A DNA stretch of 64,000 bases from positions 1 to 64,000 of the forward strand of contig NZ_BOMV01000073.1 of assembly GCF_016862375.1 (NCBI RefSeq), in the 5' to 3' direction. The translations under genes and the position numbers were made by a program. Shown one piece after another: positions 44,570 to 53,521 of the stretch. This stretch comes from Paractinoplanes rishiriensis. GTDB taxonomy: Bacteria; Actinomycetota; Actinomycetes; Mycobacteriales; Micromonosporaceae. Numbering within the stretch: position 1 is the first letter of the stretch; every line of letters begins with the position of its first letter. The notes beneath the pieces were generated by a model. That model was not told where the DNA came from. It ran no database searches and worked only from the letters and a program-made list of their open reading frames with translations.

Positions 44570-45549
44570 CCGTAGATGGTCGCCTGCCGCGCGGTCGACC
44601 GGATGCCGTTGGCGCCGTTGAACAGGCGCTGGCCCCACGAGGTCAGGGCACCGGCGTTGAAGTTGGTGACCTGGTCGAGGTATTCCACGCCGCCGCCGTT
44701 GCCGCTCCAGGACCAGCCGAGATAGCCGATGCCCTGGGAGACCGCGGTGGCCATGATGGTGTCCTCGTCCGGGTTGCCGTCGCTGTGGTTGTGGCCGAAC
44801 TCCCCGATGACCAGGGGCAGGTTCCGGCTCTTGAACGACGAGACGTACGAGGTGATCTCCGCGGCGGTGTCGAAGACGCCGTACATGTGCACCGAGAAGA
44901 TCGTGTTGCGCTGGCTGTCCGCGGCCGCGACGGTGGCGGCGTTGTCCCGCATGACGAACTGCCAGTCCTGGCCCCAGTTGGGTGCGTCGACCATGAGGGC
45001 GTGCTGGAAGCCGTTGCTGCGCATCTTCTGGATCGCGGCGGTGGTGGCACCGGTCCACTGGGCGGCGTTGTTGTTGCCGACCGGCTCGTTGCCGATGTTG
45101 ATGATGATGTAGTTCTCCTGGCCGACCAGCGAGTTCTTGATGCTGATCCAGTAGTTGACCGCCTGGTCGAGCGAGGTGGCCGCGCCGTCCTCGCCGTACC
45201 CGGTGGTGTCGTGGTTCTCCAGGACGCAGATCAGCCGGCTGGCCTTGCACAGCGAGATCACGTTGGCCACGTCGCTCGCCGAGCTGGCGCCCCAGCGCCC
45301 GCCGCTGAGCACCACCCGTACGGTGTTCGCGCCCAGCGCCTTGATGTTGGCGAACGAACTGGTCTGGCTCTGGTACCAGACGTGCGCGTGGCTGGTGCCG
45401 CGCATCACGAACGTGCTGCCGTTCGCCTCGACGATGTTCGACCCGCTGACCCGCAGGCCGACTGCGGCATGCGCCGGCTGTGCCACCAGCAGCGACGCGG
45501 CCACCAGCACGAACGTCGCGACGGCCGCCGTGCCGAATCGCTTCTTCAT
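44566..45549 (-). CDS. Secreted GH5 beta-mannanase
   Basis: 327-residue exported glycoside hydrolase. Signal peptide to about residue 28 (AQPAHA-AVGLRV). GH5 landmarks: GTSHAHVWYQSQTSSFANIKALGANTVRVVLSGG, acid/base Glu in IINIGNEPVGN, HMYGVFD, nucleophile Glu in VIGEFGHNH, LGWSWSGNGGGVEYL. The pattern fits endo-beta-1,4-mannanases. No binding module is attached. GGAGG precedes ATG 45549. The 190-base upstream gap shows no firm operator. Confidence 0.9.
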   Translation of the reverse strand: MKKRFGTAAVATFVLVAASLLVAQPAHAAVGLRVSGSNIVEANGSTFVMRGTSHAHVWYQSQTSSFANIKALGANTVRVVLSGGRWGASSASDVANVISLCKASRLICVLENHDTTGYGEDGAATSLDQAVNYWISIKNSLVGQENYIIINIGNEPVGNNNAAQWTGATTAAIQKMRSNGFQHALMVDAPNWGQDWQFVMRDNAATVAAADSQRNTIFSVHMYGVFDTAAEITSYVSSFKSRNLPLVIGEFGHNHSDGNPDEDTIMATAVSQGIGYLGWSWSGNGGGVEYLDQVTNFNAGALTSWGQRLFNGANGIRSTARQATIYG

Positions 45550-45743
45550 GGGTTACCTCCGGTGTTCTTCTCCCCCGTGACTAGGCAGTGATGATCTTCT
45601 ATGTGTTACCGCCATGTTAAACCGGGACGTATACCCGTGAGTGCGCAAGGAAGGCGCGAACGGCGCATGCCGGAAAGTCCGCTGGCCAGGCCTTGCCGCG
45701 GTGGCCGCGCGGTACTAACTTAAGTCGGTTAAATAGCCCGGCG

Positions 45744-46265
45744 TCAGCCGACTCCCGGCGCCGTGACCGTGCAGACGACGGCGGCCTGGCCCACCGCGCT
45801 GTCGCTCTTCAGCGACCAGTACAACTCCAGCCGGTCACCGGTCTGGATCGTCCCGCCGCCGGCGGAGCCCTTCCAGTTGTACTTGTTCAGGCTGCCGTGG
45901 AAGTCGTACGTGTTCCGCTCGAAGTGCGGGCCGTACGGCGAGGTGATCTCGCGGCTGTTCACGAAGGCCCGGTCGATCGAGACCGTGAGCATCGGGCCGA
46001 ACACCAGCATGGCCGCGGGGGTCAGCAGGAAGTTCCAGTCGATCCGGCCGACCGGTGCCGGCGACCGCCGCATGGTGATCAACGCCGGCGACCAGAACGA
46101 GGTGAACAGGCCGGCGCAGGGCGGGTCCGCCAGGGCCGTTGCCGGCCGGGCGACCGGCGCGGCGAGAGCCGCCGGTGCGCCGACCGTCGCGGCCATGGAG
46201 GCGGCCAGGACGGCCAGCGCCAACCGGTAAGCCGCTCGGGGCATGGGTGCTACGGAGCGTTTCAT
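45744..46265 (-). CDS. Secreted protein of unknown function
   Basis: 173 residues. Signal peptide to about residue 35 (PAALAAPVARP). The mature part (MLVFGPMLTVSIDRAFVNSREITSPYGPHFERNTYDFHGSLNKYNWKG, ELYWSLKSDSAVGQAAVVCTV) is probably beta-rich with one cysteine pair; no family recognised. GAGGGGA precedes ATG 46265. It lies between the mannanase and pectinesterase genes on the same strand, separated from the latter by a hairpin. Confidence 0.68.
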   Translation of the reverse strand: MKRSVAPMPRAAYRLALAVLAASMAATVGAPAALAAPVARPATALADPPCAGLFTSFWSPALITMRRSPAPVGRIDWNFLLTPAAMLVFGPMLTVSIDRAFVNSREITSPYGPHFERNTYDFHGSLNKYNWKGSAGGGTIQTGDRLELYWSLKSDSAVGQAAVVCTVTAPGVG

Positions 46266-46289
46266 CGAAGTCCCCTCGACCTGTCGGGT

Positions 46290-46313
46290 CGCGCGGCCCG
46301 GGTGGGCCGCGCG
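46290..46313 (-). terminator. Perfect 10-bp hairpin after the pectinesterase gene
   Basis: CGCGCGGCCC (46290-46299) and GGGCCGCGCG (46304-46313) pair around a 4-base loop, between the pectinesterase stop and the next minus-strand start. No T-run. Likely intrinsic terminator. Confidence 0.6.
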
Positions 46314-46378
46314 CCGATCATCCTGGCCGGGAGGTTCATCGAAACGGCATCGCCCGCTTCATCGCGGGTGCCCCGGGG

Positions 46379-47358
46379 TCAGCCGACCGGGTTCCAGCCG
46401 TCGTTGCCGGCCAGGTACTTCTGCGGGGTGTAGTTCACGGCCTGCGCATCGGTGAGCTGCTTGCGGTTGCTGTTGGTGGTCGCGCCGGCGCCGGTGTTCC
46501 TGTATTCGTAGAACCGGGCGTTCTTCCACGAGTTGCCGGACATGTCGGTCCACGGCTGGGCGATCTTGATGGTGGCGCTCAGCGCCGACTCGCGGACGGT
46601 GACCTGGCCGGCGGCACCCCACGGGCGGCCCAGATAGGTCACGTTGTTCGCGGCGCCGGTGACCGTCGACTTGTAGATCAGGAAGCCGTACGCCTGGCTC
46701 GCCGGCGTGTTGGCCGCGGTGAGGTAGCCGCCGGTGCTGCGCTTCTCGTAGATGCGGCAGGCGTTGAAGACCGCGGTGCCGTTGCCGTAGATGAAGTCCA
46801 CGGTGCCTTCGATGTACGAGTTCCAGATGTACGCCCGCGCGCTGTTGTAGATCAGCAGCGTGTCCTGGTCGGCCGTGACCCGCACGTTCGCCAGATGCGC
46901 CTTGTCGCCGTAGAGCGCCAGGGCGAGCGCCTGCGACGAGCCGTTCCTGGCCTCGTCGTAGTCGTTGTTGAAGGTCAGGTTCCGGGCGATGAACTCCTTG
47001 GCCTGCACGTAGACCGTCGCCGAACCGGTGGTGCCCGCGGTCGACGCGGGCTTGTTGTTCACGATGACGGTCTCGGCGGGGTTCGTGGTGGAGCCCTGGA
47101 ACGTGATGAACGCTTGTTCGACGGGATCACCACGCTTTCCCGGTAGGTCCCCTTCTTGATGGTGATCGTCGCCCGGCTCGCGTTGTTCGCCGCGACCGCG
47201 TTCACCGCCGCCTGCACGGTCCGGTACTGGCCGGTGCCGTCGGCGGCGACCGTCAGGGTGGTGGCGGCCTGCGAGGACAGCGAGCTGATACCGAGGAACG
47301 CGGCCGGCACGGCGATCACCGCCGCCAGACCGAGAGCCATTGTTCGTAACGTACGCAA
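46379..47358 (-). pseudogene. Pectinesterase (CE8) with a one-base frameshift
   Basis: Two overlapping frames together encode a complete pectin methylesterase. Frame 1 (47358 to about 47112) has a signal peptide and the family start TLTVAADGTGQYRTVQAAVNAVAANNASRATITIKKGTYRESVVIPSNK. The reading then has to shift by one base near 47111-47113 to continue AFITFQG-type sequence into VNNKPASTAGTTGSATVYVQAKEFIARNLTF, DQDTLLIYNSARAYIWNSYIEGTVDFIYGNG (both catalytic-Asp motifs) and YLGRPWG. Everything else is intact, so this is either a very recent single-base deletion or a base-calling error. The enzyme would de-esterify pectin outside the cell. Confidence 0.85.
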
Positions 47359-47397
47359 GTCATACTCCTTGGGGCGAGGGATGGGGGTGAAAGTAAA

Positions 47398-47419
47398 TCG
47401 ACGGACATTAATCTGTCGA
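47398..47419. promoter_or_regulatory. Inverted repeat between pectinesterase and sigma-fusion genes
   Basis: TCGACGGA and TCTGTCGA (arms agree at 7 of 8 positions) flank CATTAA in the AT-rich 214-base divergent region. It is 40 bases before the pectinesterase start and 154 before the sigma-fusion start. Candidate operator for coordinated control. Confidence 0.35.
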
Positions 47420-47572
47420 CCATTTCAGAAAGACAGAAATATCTCCGGCAAAAAGCGTGATGCCGTTCTCCGGGAAGCCTCGTCAACAAAGATTCGAGAT
47501 TTCTGATATCTGTGTCTTCCGGCGGCATCTACGAGTCGCGGGGGAAGTTCGGTCCGGAGAGGCGGTACGGCG

Positions 47573-49684
47573 ATGTCGGAGGGCACGGCTGACGTCGTGA
47601 TGGCGGCACAGGCGGGCGACGAGCAGGCGCTCGCCGAGTTGTTCTCCGCGCACCTGCCGATGGTCTACAGCGTCGTCGGCAGCGCCCTGGACGGGCACCC
47701 GGACGTCGACGACGTGGTCCAGGAGACCATGGTGAACGCCGTCCGCGGCCTGCCCGGGTTGCGCGAGCCGGACCGCTTCCCGTCCTGGCTGGCCACCATC
47801 GCGTACCGGGAAATCCAGCGCAACCAGCGCAGCAAGCGCACGATCGCGCAGCGCCGGCGGGACCTGCCGGCCGATCCTCCGGACGCGAACGCCGACTTCG
47901 CCGAGCGGACGGTGACCGGGCTGCTGCTCGCCGCGCAGCGCCGGGAACTCGCCGAGGCCGCCCGCTGGCTGGACGCCGGCGACCGGCAGCTGCTGTCGCT
48001 CTGGTGGCAGGAGCAGGTCGGCCGGCTCGACCGCGACGGCACCGCGGAGCAGCTGACCGTCGGCACCGGCCTGCTCGGGATGCGCATGCTGCGGATGAAG
48101 GGGCGGCTCGAGGCGGCCCGCAGCGTGGTCCGGGCGCTGGCGGCGGCACCACGCTGCGCGGAGCTCGGTACGGTGCTGCGCGACTGGCACGGCGAGGTCA
48201 CCTCGGTGTGGCGCAAGCGGCTGGTCCGGCACGTCCGCGACTGCGACCGCTGCGTCCGCTACCGGCACGGGCTGATCGCACCGGAACGGCTGCTGCTCGG
48301 CGCCGCGGTGCTGCCGATTCCCGCCGGGCTCGGCACCGGCGTCCCGGTGACGGCGACCCCGGTCTGGAGCGCCGTCCAGAAGTTCTGCTCCGGCAAAGTC
48401 CTGGCCGGCGCGGCAGCCGTGACGGTCGCGACCGGCGGCGGTTTCGCCTACGCCGTCCACGTGACGCCGGTGCCCGACGGCGAACCGCAGGCGCTCGCCC
48501 GGCCGCCCGCGGTCGCCATCCGGACCCCCAGCGCTCCCCCGTCCAGGGCGGCCGCCACCTCGGCGCCGGCGGCCAGGCCGTCCGGCGCACCGGCCGGCAC
48601 CGGCGTCGCGGCGGCCGACATCTACGTCGCGCCCGGCGGCTCCGACTCCGGCTCCGGCACCCTCGAGCGCCCGTTCGGCACCCTCGCCAAGGCGGTGGCC
48701 ACGGTGCGCCCCGGGCAGACGATCGCGATGCGCGGCGGCACCTACCGCCCCACCGCCACGGTGGTCATCCGGACCAGCGGCACGGCGGACCGGCGGATCA
48801 CGCTCAGCAACTACCGCGGCGAACGACCGGTGATCGACGCCGGCCGCGTGCCGGACGAGTGGGCGGTCAACCACAAGGCGGCGTACTGGACCGTGCAAGG
48901 CCTGGAGATCAAAAACTCAACCACGCACGCGTACGTGTGCACTTCTTGTCGTTCGATGGTTTTCCAGCGACTGTCGATGCACGGCAACCGGCGGTCGGGC
49001 CTGACCCTGACCGGCGAGGGAACGGTCGGCAACCAGGTGCTGAACAGCGACTTCTTCCGCAACTACGACCCGGCCGCGGGCGGCGGTGCCGGTGCCGGGC
49101 TGGCCGTCCAGCACGGTTCCGGCGCCGGCAACGTGATCCGGGGAAACCGCGCCTTCCACAACGCCGACAACGGCTTCGACCTGAGCGGATTCGCCTCCCC
49201 GGTGACCCTGGACCACAACTGGGCCTACGGCAACGGCGTCAACCGCTGGAACGTCGCGGGCTGGCAGAGCAACGGCGACGGCTTCCACCTCGGCGGCGGC
49301 GCGACGGAGCCGGCCGCGGCCCACACGGTGCGCGACAACGCCGCCTGGGACAACGTCAACGACGGCTTCAGCAACAGCACCAACCGCGGCGCGCTGCGCC
49401 TGACCAACAACACCGCCCTCCGCAACGGCCGCCACGGCTTCCGCCTGCTGGAGACCACGGCCGGCGCGCTGACCGACAACGTGGCGTCCGGCAACAGCGG
49501 CGACCCCGTACGCGCCAACGCGGGCGCAACCCAGCGCGGCAACATCTGGCAGGACGCGGCCGCCTTGTTCCGCTCCACCGACGCCGCCGTCGCCCAGGGT
49601 CCGCGCGCCGCGGACGGCACGCTCCCCCGCAGCGACTTCCTGGTCCCCGCCGGCAGCGCGGGCGCCGACATGTCCGCGGGCTGA
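47573..49684 (+). CDS. ECF sigma factor fused through a membrane helix to an extracytoplasmic PL9-like beta-helix
   Basis: 703-residue single polypeptide. Residues 1-90: ECF sigma region 2 (FSAHLPMVYSVVG, DVDDVVQETMVNAVRGL, FPSWLATIAYREIQRNQRS). About 115-190: region 4-like helices. 195-227: anti-sigma-type zinc-finger segment HVRDCDRC (His-x3-Cys-x2-Cys) with an upstream Cys. About 274-296: membrane helix. 300-345: Pro/Ala/Ser linker. 348-700: right-handed parallel beta-helix like PL9 pectate lyases (IYVAPGGSDSGSGTLERPFGTL, NADNGFDLSGF). The usual PL9 GFKLGG reads GFHLGG, putting His572 at the expected catalytic Lys. This suggests a substrate-sensing rather than cutting domain. It is divergent from a pectinesterase gene. 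Release of the sigma part would need proteolysis. Confidence 0.85.
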   Translation: MSEGTADVVMAAQAGDEQALAELFSAHLPMVYSVVGSALDGHPDVDDVVQETMVNAVRGLPGLREPDRFPSWLATIAYREIQRNQRSKRTIAQRRRDLPADPPDANADFAERTVTGLLLAAQRRELAEAARWLDAGDRQLLSLWWQEQVGRLDRDGTAEQLTVGTGLLGMRMLRMKGRLEAARSVVRALAAAPRCAELGTVLRDWHGEVTSVWRKRLVRHVRDCDRCVRYRHGLIAPERLLLGAAVLPIPAGLGTGVPVTATPVWSAVQKFCSGKVLAGAAAVTVATGGGFAYAVHVTPVPDGEPQALARPPAVAIRTPSAPPSRAAATSAPAARPSGAPAGTGVAAADIYVAPGGSDSGSGTLERPFGTLAKAVATVRPGQTIAMRGGTYRPTATVVIRTSGTADRRITLSNYRGERPVIDAGRVPDEWAVNHKAAYWTVQGLEIKNSTTHAYVCTSCRSMVFQRLSMHGNRRSGLTLTGEGTVGNQVLNSDFFRNYDPAAGGGAGAGLAVQHGSGAGNVIRGNRAFHNADNGFDLSGFASPVTLDHNWAYGNGVNRWNVAGWQSNGDGFHLGGGATEPAAAHTVRDNAAWDNVNDGFSNSTNRGALRLTNNTALRNGRHGFRLLETTAGALTDNVASGNSGDPVRANAGATQRGNIWQDAAALFRSTDAAVAQGPRAADGTLPRSDFLVPAGSAGADMSAG

Positions 49685-49774
49685 CGAGAGGGCTTCCGGG
49701 ACAGCGATCTGCGCCCTCGCCGTCGTCGCCGGGGCCGGGGCCGTGGCCGGCGCGTGCCCCTCCGGGCAGGGAGG

Positions 49775-50491
49775 TCAGCCCAGCAAGCGTGCGACGTCCG
49801 CCGCGGACAGCCGGCCCTGCGACTCCAATTGCAGCGCCAGCGCCCGGGCATGCTCGACGCCGCGGTCGCGCCGGACCGCGAGCACCGAACCGGCGAACCG
49901 GTCCCGCTGCCAGCCTGCCGGGTCGGCATCGTGCCGTTTTCCCTGGTCGAGCCACCGCTCCAGCTGGTCGCGGGTGACCCCGTACCCGAAAAGGTGTTGA
50001 AGTCCCATCGCGGTGATCGGGTCGTCGACGGCGACGGCGTCCTCCTCGATCCACGGCCGGACGCGCTCCTGGATCTCCTCCTCGCCGCACCGGCCGTCGA
50101 GCAGGTCGCGCCACCACCCGGCGACCTCATCCCGTGACGGCGGCCGCACCGCGCGGCGCGCCGACCCGTCCTGCGGGTCCCAGATCGTCAGCCCGTAGTC
50201 GGCCGCGAGATCCTGGATCAGCTCCAGGGCCGGGTTGCTGCGGACGCCGAAACTGAGGCTCATGAACACGTGATCGATGCCCAGGTCCAGCGGCGTGCTC
50301 ATCCATGGGCTGTCGTCCCCACCAGGCGGATGGTCCGGGAACTCCGCCCGCAGCCGCTCGTAGAAGCCGACGATCCGCGGATCGAGATCGCCCTCGGCAT
50401 GGTCGGCCCGACGGCACCGCTCGACCATCGCGACCACCTCGGCCACGTCGGTCCAGCCGTCGATCGCCAAAACCCCAAGATCAAAGCTCAT
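49775..50491 (-). CDS. Hypothetical protein (MSFDLGV family)
   Basis: 238-residue predicted cytoplasmic protein beginning MSFDLGVLAIDGWTDVAEVVAMVERC. The first 120 residues have the strand-helix pattern of a family often seen as stand-alone or immunity-like proteins (MSFDLxV start, VFMSLSFGVRSNPALELIQDLAADYGLTIWDPQ). The last 100 residues (DPITAMGLQHLFGYGVTRDQLERWLDQGKRHD) are helical. ATG 50491 is chosen over an upstream GTG because the family start coincides. Function not known. Confidence 0.7.
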   Translation of the reverse strand: MSFDLGVLAIDGWTDVAEVVAMVERCRRADHAEGDLDPRIVGFYERLRAEFPDHPPGGDDSPWMSTPLDLGIDHVFMSLSFGVRSNPALELIQDLAADYGLTIWDPQDGSARRAVRPPSRDEVAGWWRDLLDGRCGEEEIQERVRPWIEEDAVAVDDPITAMGLQHLFGYGVTRDQLERWLDQGKRHDADPAGWQRDRFAGSVLAVRRDRGVEHARALALQLESQGRLSAADVARLLG

Positions 50492-50685
50492 CCGGTACGC
50501 CTTCCGTGCCGCAGCCCCACCCGGCCGGCCGGGACATCGAACCACATGGTGCTGGCGACCGGAGCACTCAGCTGCGCTGTCACCGTGCCGATACTCGCCG
50601 TATGCAGAGCTTCATATCGGGCCGGCAGTCCGGCGGCAACGCCTGCCGTCGGCGTCAGGGTCCGGCACCGGCGCGGACGGCGGCC

Positions 50686-52593
50686 ATGCGGCGGAACGCC
50701 CGGCGCCTCGGGTTGACGTGGCTGACGGTGTTCCTGGGCGTCGCCGTGACCGGTGGGAGCGCGGTGGCCATCAGCCAGCTCCAGCAGTACGCGGCCGAGC
50801 GCGGCGAACTGCGCATGCTGCTCACCGAGATGGACGTCGCCGCGTGGCAGCAGAGCACGCTGCGGCTCCAGGCCGTCATGGCGGGTCAGCTGTCACCGGA
50901 GGCTGCGCAGGCCCGGGAGGAGGTCGACGAGACCGTCGACGCCATCGGCGAGCAGTTCGCGCAGCGCGATCCGGCCAGCGCCGAGGCGCAGGCGGTGCAG
51001 GACGCCTTCCTGGCCTACGACGCCGCGGTCGACCACGAGTTCGACCTGCTCGCCGAGGGCGACATCGAGGCCGTGCGGCAGGTCGACGAGAGGGAGGCCG
51101 ACCCGGCGTTCCAGACCCTGGTCACGGCAATCGAGGCGGCCGACCACCACTACAAGCGACTCGCCGACCGGGCCGACGACCGGGCCCGGCTGGGCACCGT
51201 CCTGATCCTGGCGGTGGCCGCGCTCACCGTCGTGCTGGTGGTGTGGCAGTCGCACCGGGTGCGGTCCCGGGCCTTCCGCCGGGCCTCGTATCAGGCCACG
51301 CACGACGCCCTCACCGGCCTGCCGAACCGGGTCCAGCTGCACCAGTGCATCACCGCGGCCACCGACCCGGAGCACGGCACGGCCGGCGCCGCGCTGCTGC
51401 TCATCGACCTCGACCGGTTCAAGGAGGTCAACGACACCCTCGGCCACCACTACGGCGACCAGCTGCTGGTCCAGGTCTCCGAGCGGCTCCGTGCCGCCCT
51501 GCGGCGCGAGGAGACGGTAGCCCGCCTCGGTGGTGACGAGTTCGCCGTCCTGCTGCCCGGTGTCACCGACGAGCAGGACGTCGCCGCGGTGGCGGCCCGG
51601 CTGCGCGACGCCATGGACGCGCCGTTCGTGCTGGACGGCCTGAGCCTGTCCGCCGGCGGCAGCATCGGCGCGGCGCTCAGCCCGCAGCACGGCAGCACCG
51701 CCGAGGAACTGCTCCAGCGCGCCGACATCGCGATGTACACCGCGAAGACCAACCGCCTCGGGTACACCATGTTCGACAGCAGCCAGGCCAGCACCGACCC
51801 GCGCAAGCTGACCCTCGCCGGCGACCTGCGCAGCGGCATCGAACAGGGCCAGCTCGTCCTGCACTACCAGCCGAAGGTGGACGCCCAGACCGGCGCGGCG
51901 CTGGGTGCCGAGGCGCTGGTGCGCTGGCAGCACCCCGAGCACGGCCTGATCCCGCCGGACGAGTTCATCCCGCTGGCCGAGCACACCGGCCTGATCACCC
52001 CGCTGACCACGTTCGTGCTCGACACTGCGCTGCAGCAGTGCCACGCCTGGATCCTGGCCGGCCACGAGCTCACCGTGGCGGTCAACGTGTCCACCCACCG
52101 GCTGCTGGACCTGGGCTTCCCGGAGGAGGTCGCCGGCCTGCTGGCCCGGTGGGAGGTGCCGGCCCGGCTGCTCACCATCGAGATCACCGAGAGCGCCATC
52201 ATGGCCGACCCGGACCGCGCGATGCTGGTGGTCGAACGGCTGCACGCGCTCGGCGTCCACCTGTCCATCGACGACTTCGGCACCGGGTACTCCTCGATGG
52301 CGTACCTCAAGACGCTGCCGGTGCAGGAGCTGAAGATCGACCGCTCGTTCGTCAGCTCGATGACCATCAGCGAGCGCGACGCGGTCATCGTCCGCTCCAC
52401 CGTGGAACTGGGCCGCAACCTCGGCCTGCGGGTGATCGCCGAGGGCGTCGAGGACCTGTCGACCTGGCAGGAGCTGGACGCCGTCGGATGCGACGCGCTC
52501 CAGGGCTACTACATCTCCCGCCCGGTCCCGTCGGACCGGTTCGACGAGTGGCTCGACAGCCGGCCGGTCAGGACACCGGCCGGGACCTACTGA
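50686..52593 (+). CDS. GGDEF-EAL protein with periplasmic helical sensor
   Basis: 635 residues. Membrane helix 1 (LTWLTVFLGVAVTGGSAVAI, about 10-29), an extracytoplasmic four-helix-bundle-type sensor to about 165, helix 2 (LGTVLILAVAALTVVLVVW), then GGDEF and EAL. GGDEF is intact (RLGGDEFAVLLPG) but the inhibitory site is RREE instead of RxxD, so product inhibition is probably absent. EAL is intact (AEALVRWQHP, DDFGTGYSSMAYLKTLP). ATG 50686 is used; an in-frame ATG at 50602 adds 28 residues. Its end overlaps the next, convergent gene by 7 bases. Confidence 0.9.
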   Translation: MRRNARRLGLTWLTVFLGVAVTGGSAVAISQLQQYAAERGELRMLLTEMDVAAWQQSTLRLQAVMAGQLSPEAAQAREEVDETVDAIGEQFAQRDPASAEAQAVQDAFLAYDAAVDHEFDLLAEGDIEAVRQVDEREADPAFQTLVTAIEAADHHYKRLADRADDRARLGTVLILAVAALTVVLVVWQSHRVRSRAFRRASYQATHDALTGLPNRVQLHQCITAATDPEHGTAGAALLLIDLDRFKEVNDTLGHHYGDQLLVQVSERLRAALRREETVARLGGDEFAVLLPGVTDEQDVAAVAARLRDAMDAPFVLDGLSLSAGGSIGAALSPQHGSTAEELLQRADIAMYTAKTNRLGYTMFDSSQASTDPRKLTLAGDLRSGIEQGQLVLHYQPKVDAQTGAALGAEALVRWQHPEHGLIPPDEFIPLAEHTGLITPLTTFVLDTALQQCHAWILAGHELTVAVNVSTHRLLDLGFPEEVAGLLARWEVPARLLTIEITESAIMADPDRAMLVVERLHALGVHLSIDDFGTGYSSMAYLKTLPVQELKIDRSFVSSMTISERDAVIVRSTVELGRNLGLRVIAEGVEDLSTWQELDAVGCDALQGYYISRPVPSDRFDEWLDSRPVRTPAGTY

Positions 52594-53510
52594 CCGGTCA
52601 ATCGGAAGCGGACCCGGGTCTCGCCGTCGTGCCGGTCGATGGCGAGACCGTCGCAGAGCTGGCCGGCCAGCCACAGCCCGACACCCCGGCGGTGCGGGTG
52701 CTGCGGCGGGCGGTAGCCCGCCAGCGGGTCGGCCGGGCCGTTGCCGTGGTCGGTCACCTCACAGGTGATCGCCCGCTGGTCGACCCAGACCTGGAGCCGG
52801 CGGTCACCGCGGCCGTGCCGCAGGCTGTTCACGGCCACCTCGGTGGTGACCAGCAGCAGGTCGTCGACCGCCGGCCGGGTCCAGCCGAGGGCGCGGGCCA
52901 CGGCCACCAGGGTCTGGCGGGCCCGGCGCAGGCCGGCCGGCCCGGTCAGGTCCAGCACGAGCAACGCCTCGCCGGCGACCGGTGGCAGCGGTTCGGCCAG
53001 GTCGCGCAGCAGCTCGGCCGGTTTCTGGTAGCCCGGCCCGGAGTCGCCCCGGGCGGCGGTCATGACCGGATGGGTTCGCCGGGCGCTGGCCACGACCCGG
53101 TCCGGCAGCCGGCGGGTGTCGTACGGGCAGATGATCCGGGCCGGCACGTCGACGAACACCTCGTTGACCGCGGACTCGTACCGTATCCAGGTGTCCTGCC
53201 GGGTTGCGGCACCGAACTCCACCTCGCCGACGACGCGCATCGACTGCCGGCCGCGCGCCCGCTCCGCATCGAGCAGGCCGGACCATCCGGCGATGGTGGC
53301 GGCGGGCCGCCGGTACCAGGTGTCGCGGTCGATGAACGTGACCTGGCCGGCGTCGTCGCCCAGCCGTCGCCGCAGCAGGTCGATGTTGTGCGCGGTGACG
53401 GCCGCGATCACGCCCTCGCCGCGCCGCAGCCCGCCGGCGAGGAACGGGACCAGCGCATCGACGAACTGGTTGTCGTTGTCGTAGATCAGTGCTTCGTGGG
53501 CAAGTGGCAT
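52587..53510 (-). CDS. MEDS-domain anti-sigma-type kinase (MEDS-HATPase)
   Basis: 307 residues. The N-terminal 160 (HEALIYDNDNQFVDALVPFLAGGLRRGEGVIAAV, FGAATRQDTWIRYESAVNEVF) form a MEDS/DcmR-type sensory domain; the C-terminal 130 are an RsbW-like GHKL ATPase (LLLVTTEVAVNSLRHGRG, DHGNGPADP, GVGLWLAGQLCDGL). It would phosphorylate or sequester a partner in response to a ligand. Eleven bases downstream of the MEDS-STAS gene, giving a ready-made partner-switch pair. Confidence 0.85.
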   Translation of the reverse strand: MPLAHEALIYDNDNQFVDALVPFLAGGLRRGEGVIAAVTAHNIDLLRRRLGDDAGQVTFIDRDTWYRRPAATIAGWSGLLDAERARGRQSMRVVGEVEFGAATRQDTWIRYESAVNEVFVDVPARIICPYDTRRLPDRVVASARRTHPVMTAARGDSGPGYQKPAELLRDLAEPLPPVAGEALLVLDLTGPAGLRRARQTLVAVARALGWTRPAVDDLLLVTTEVAVNSLRHGRGDRRLQVWVDQRAITCEVTDHGNGPADPLAGYRPPQHPHRRGVGLWLAGQLCDGLAIDRHDGETRVRFRLTGQ

Positions 53511-53521
53511 CCCGATTATCG

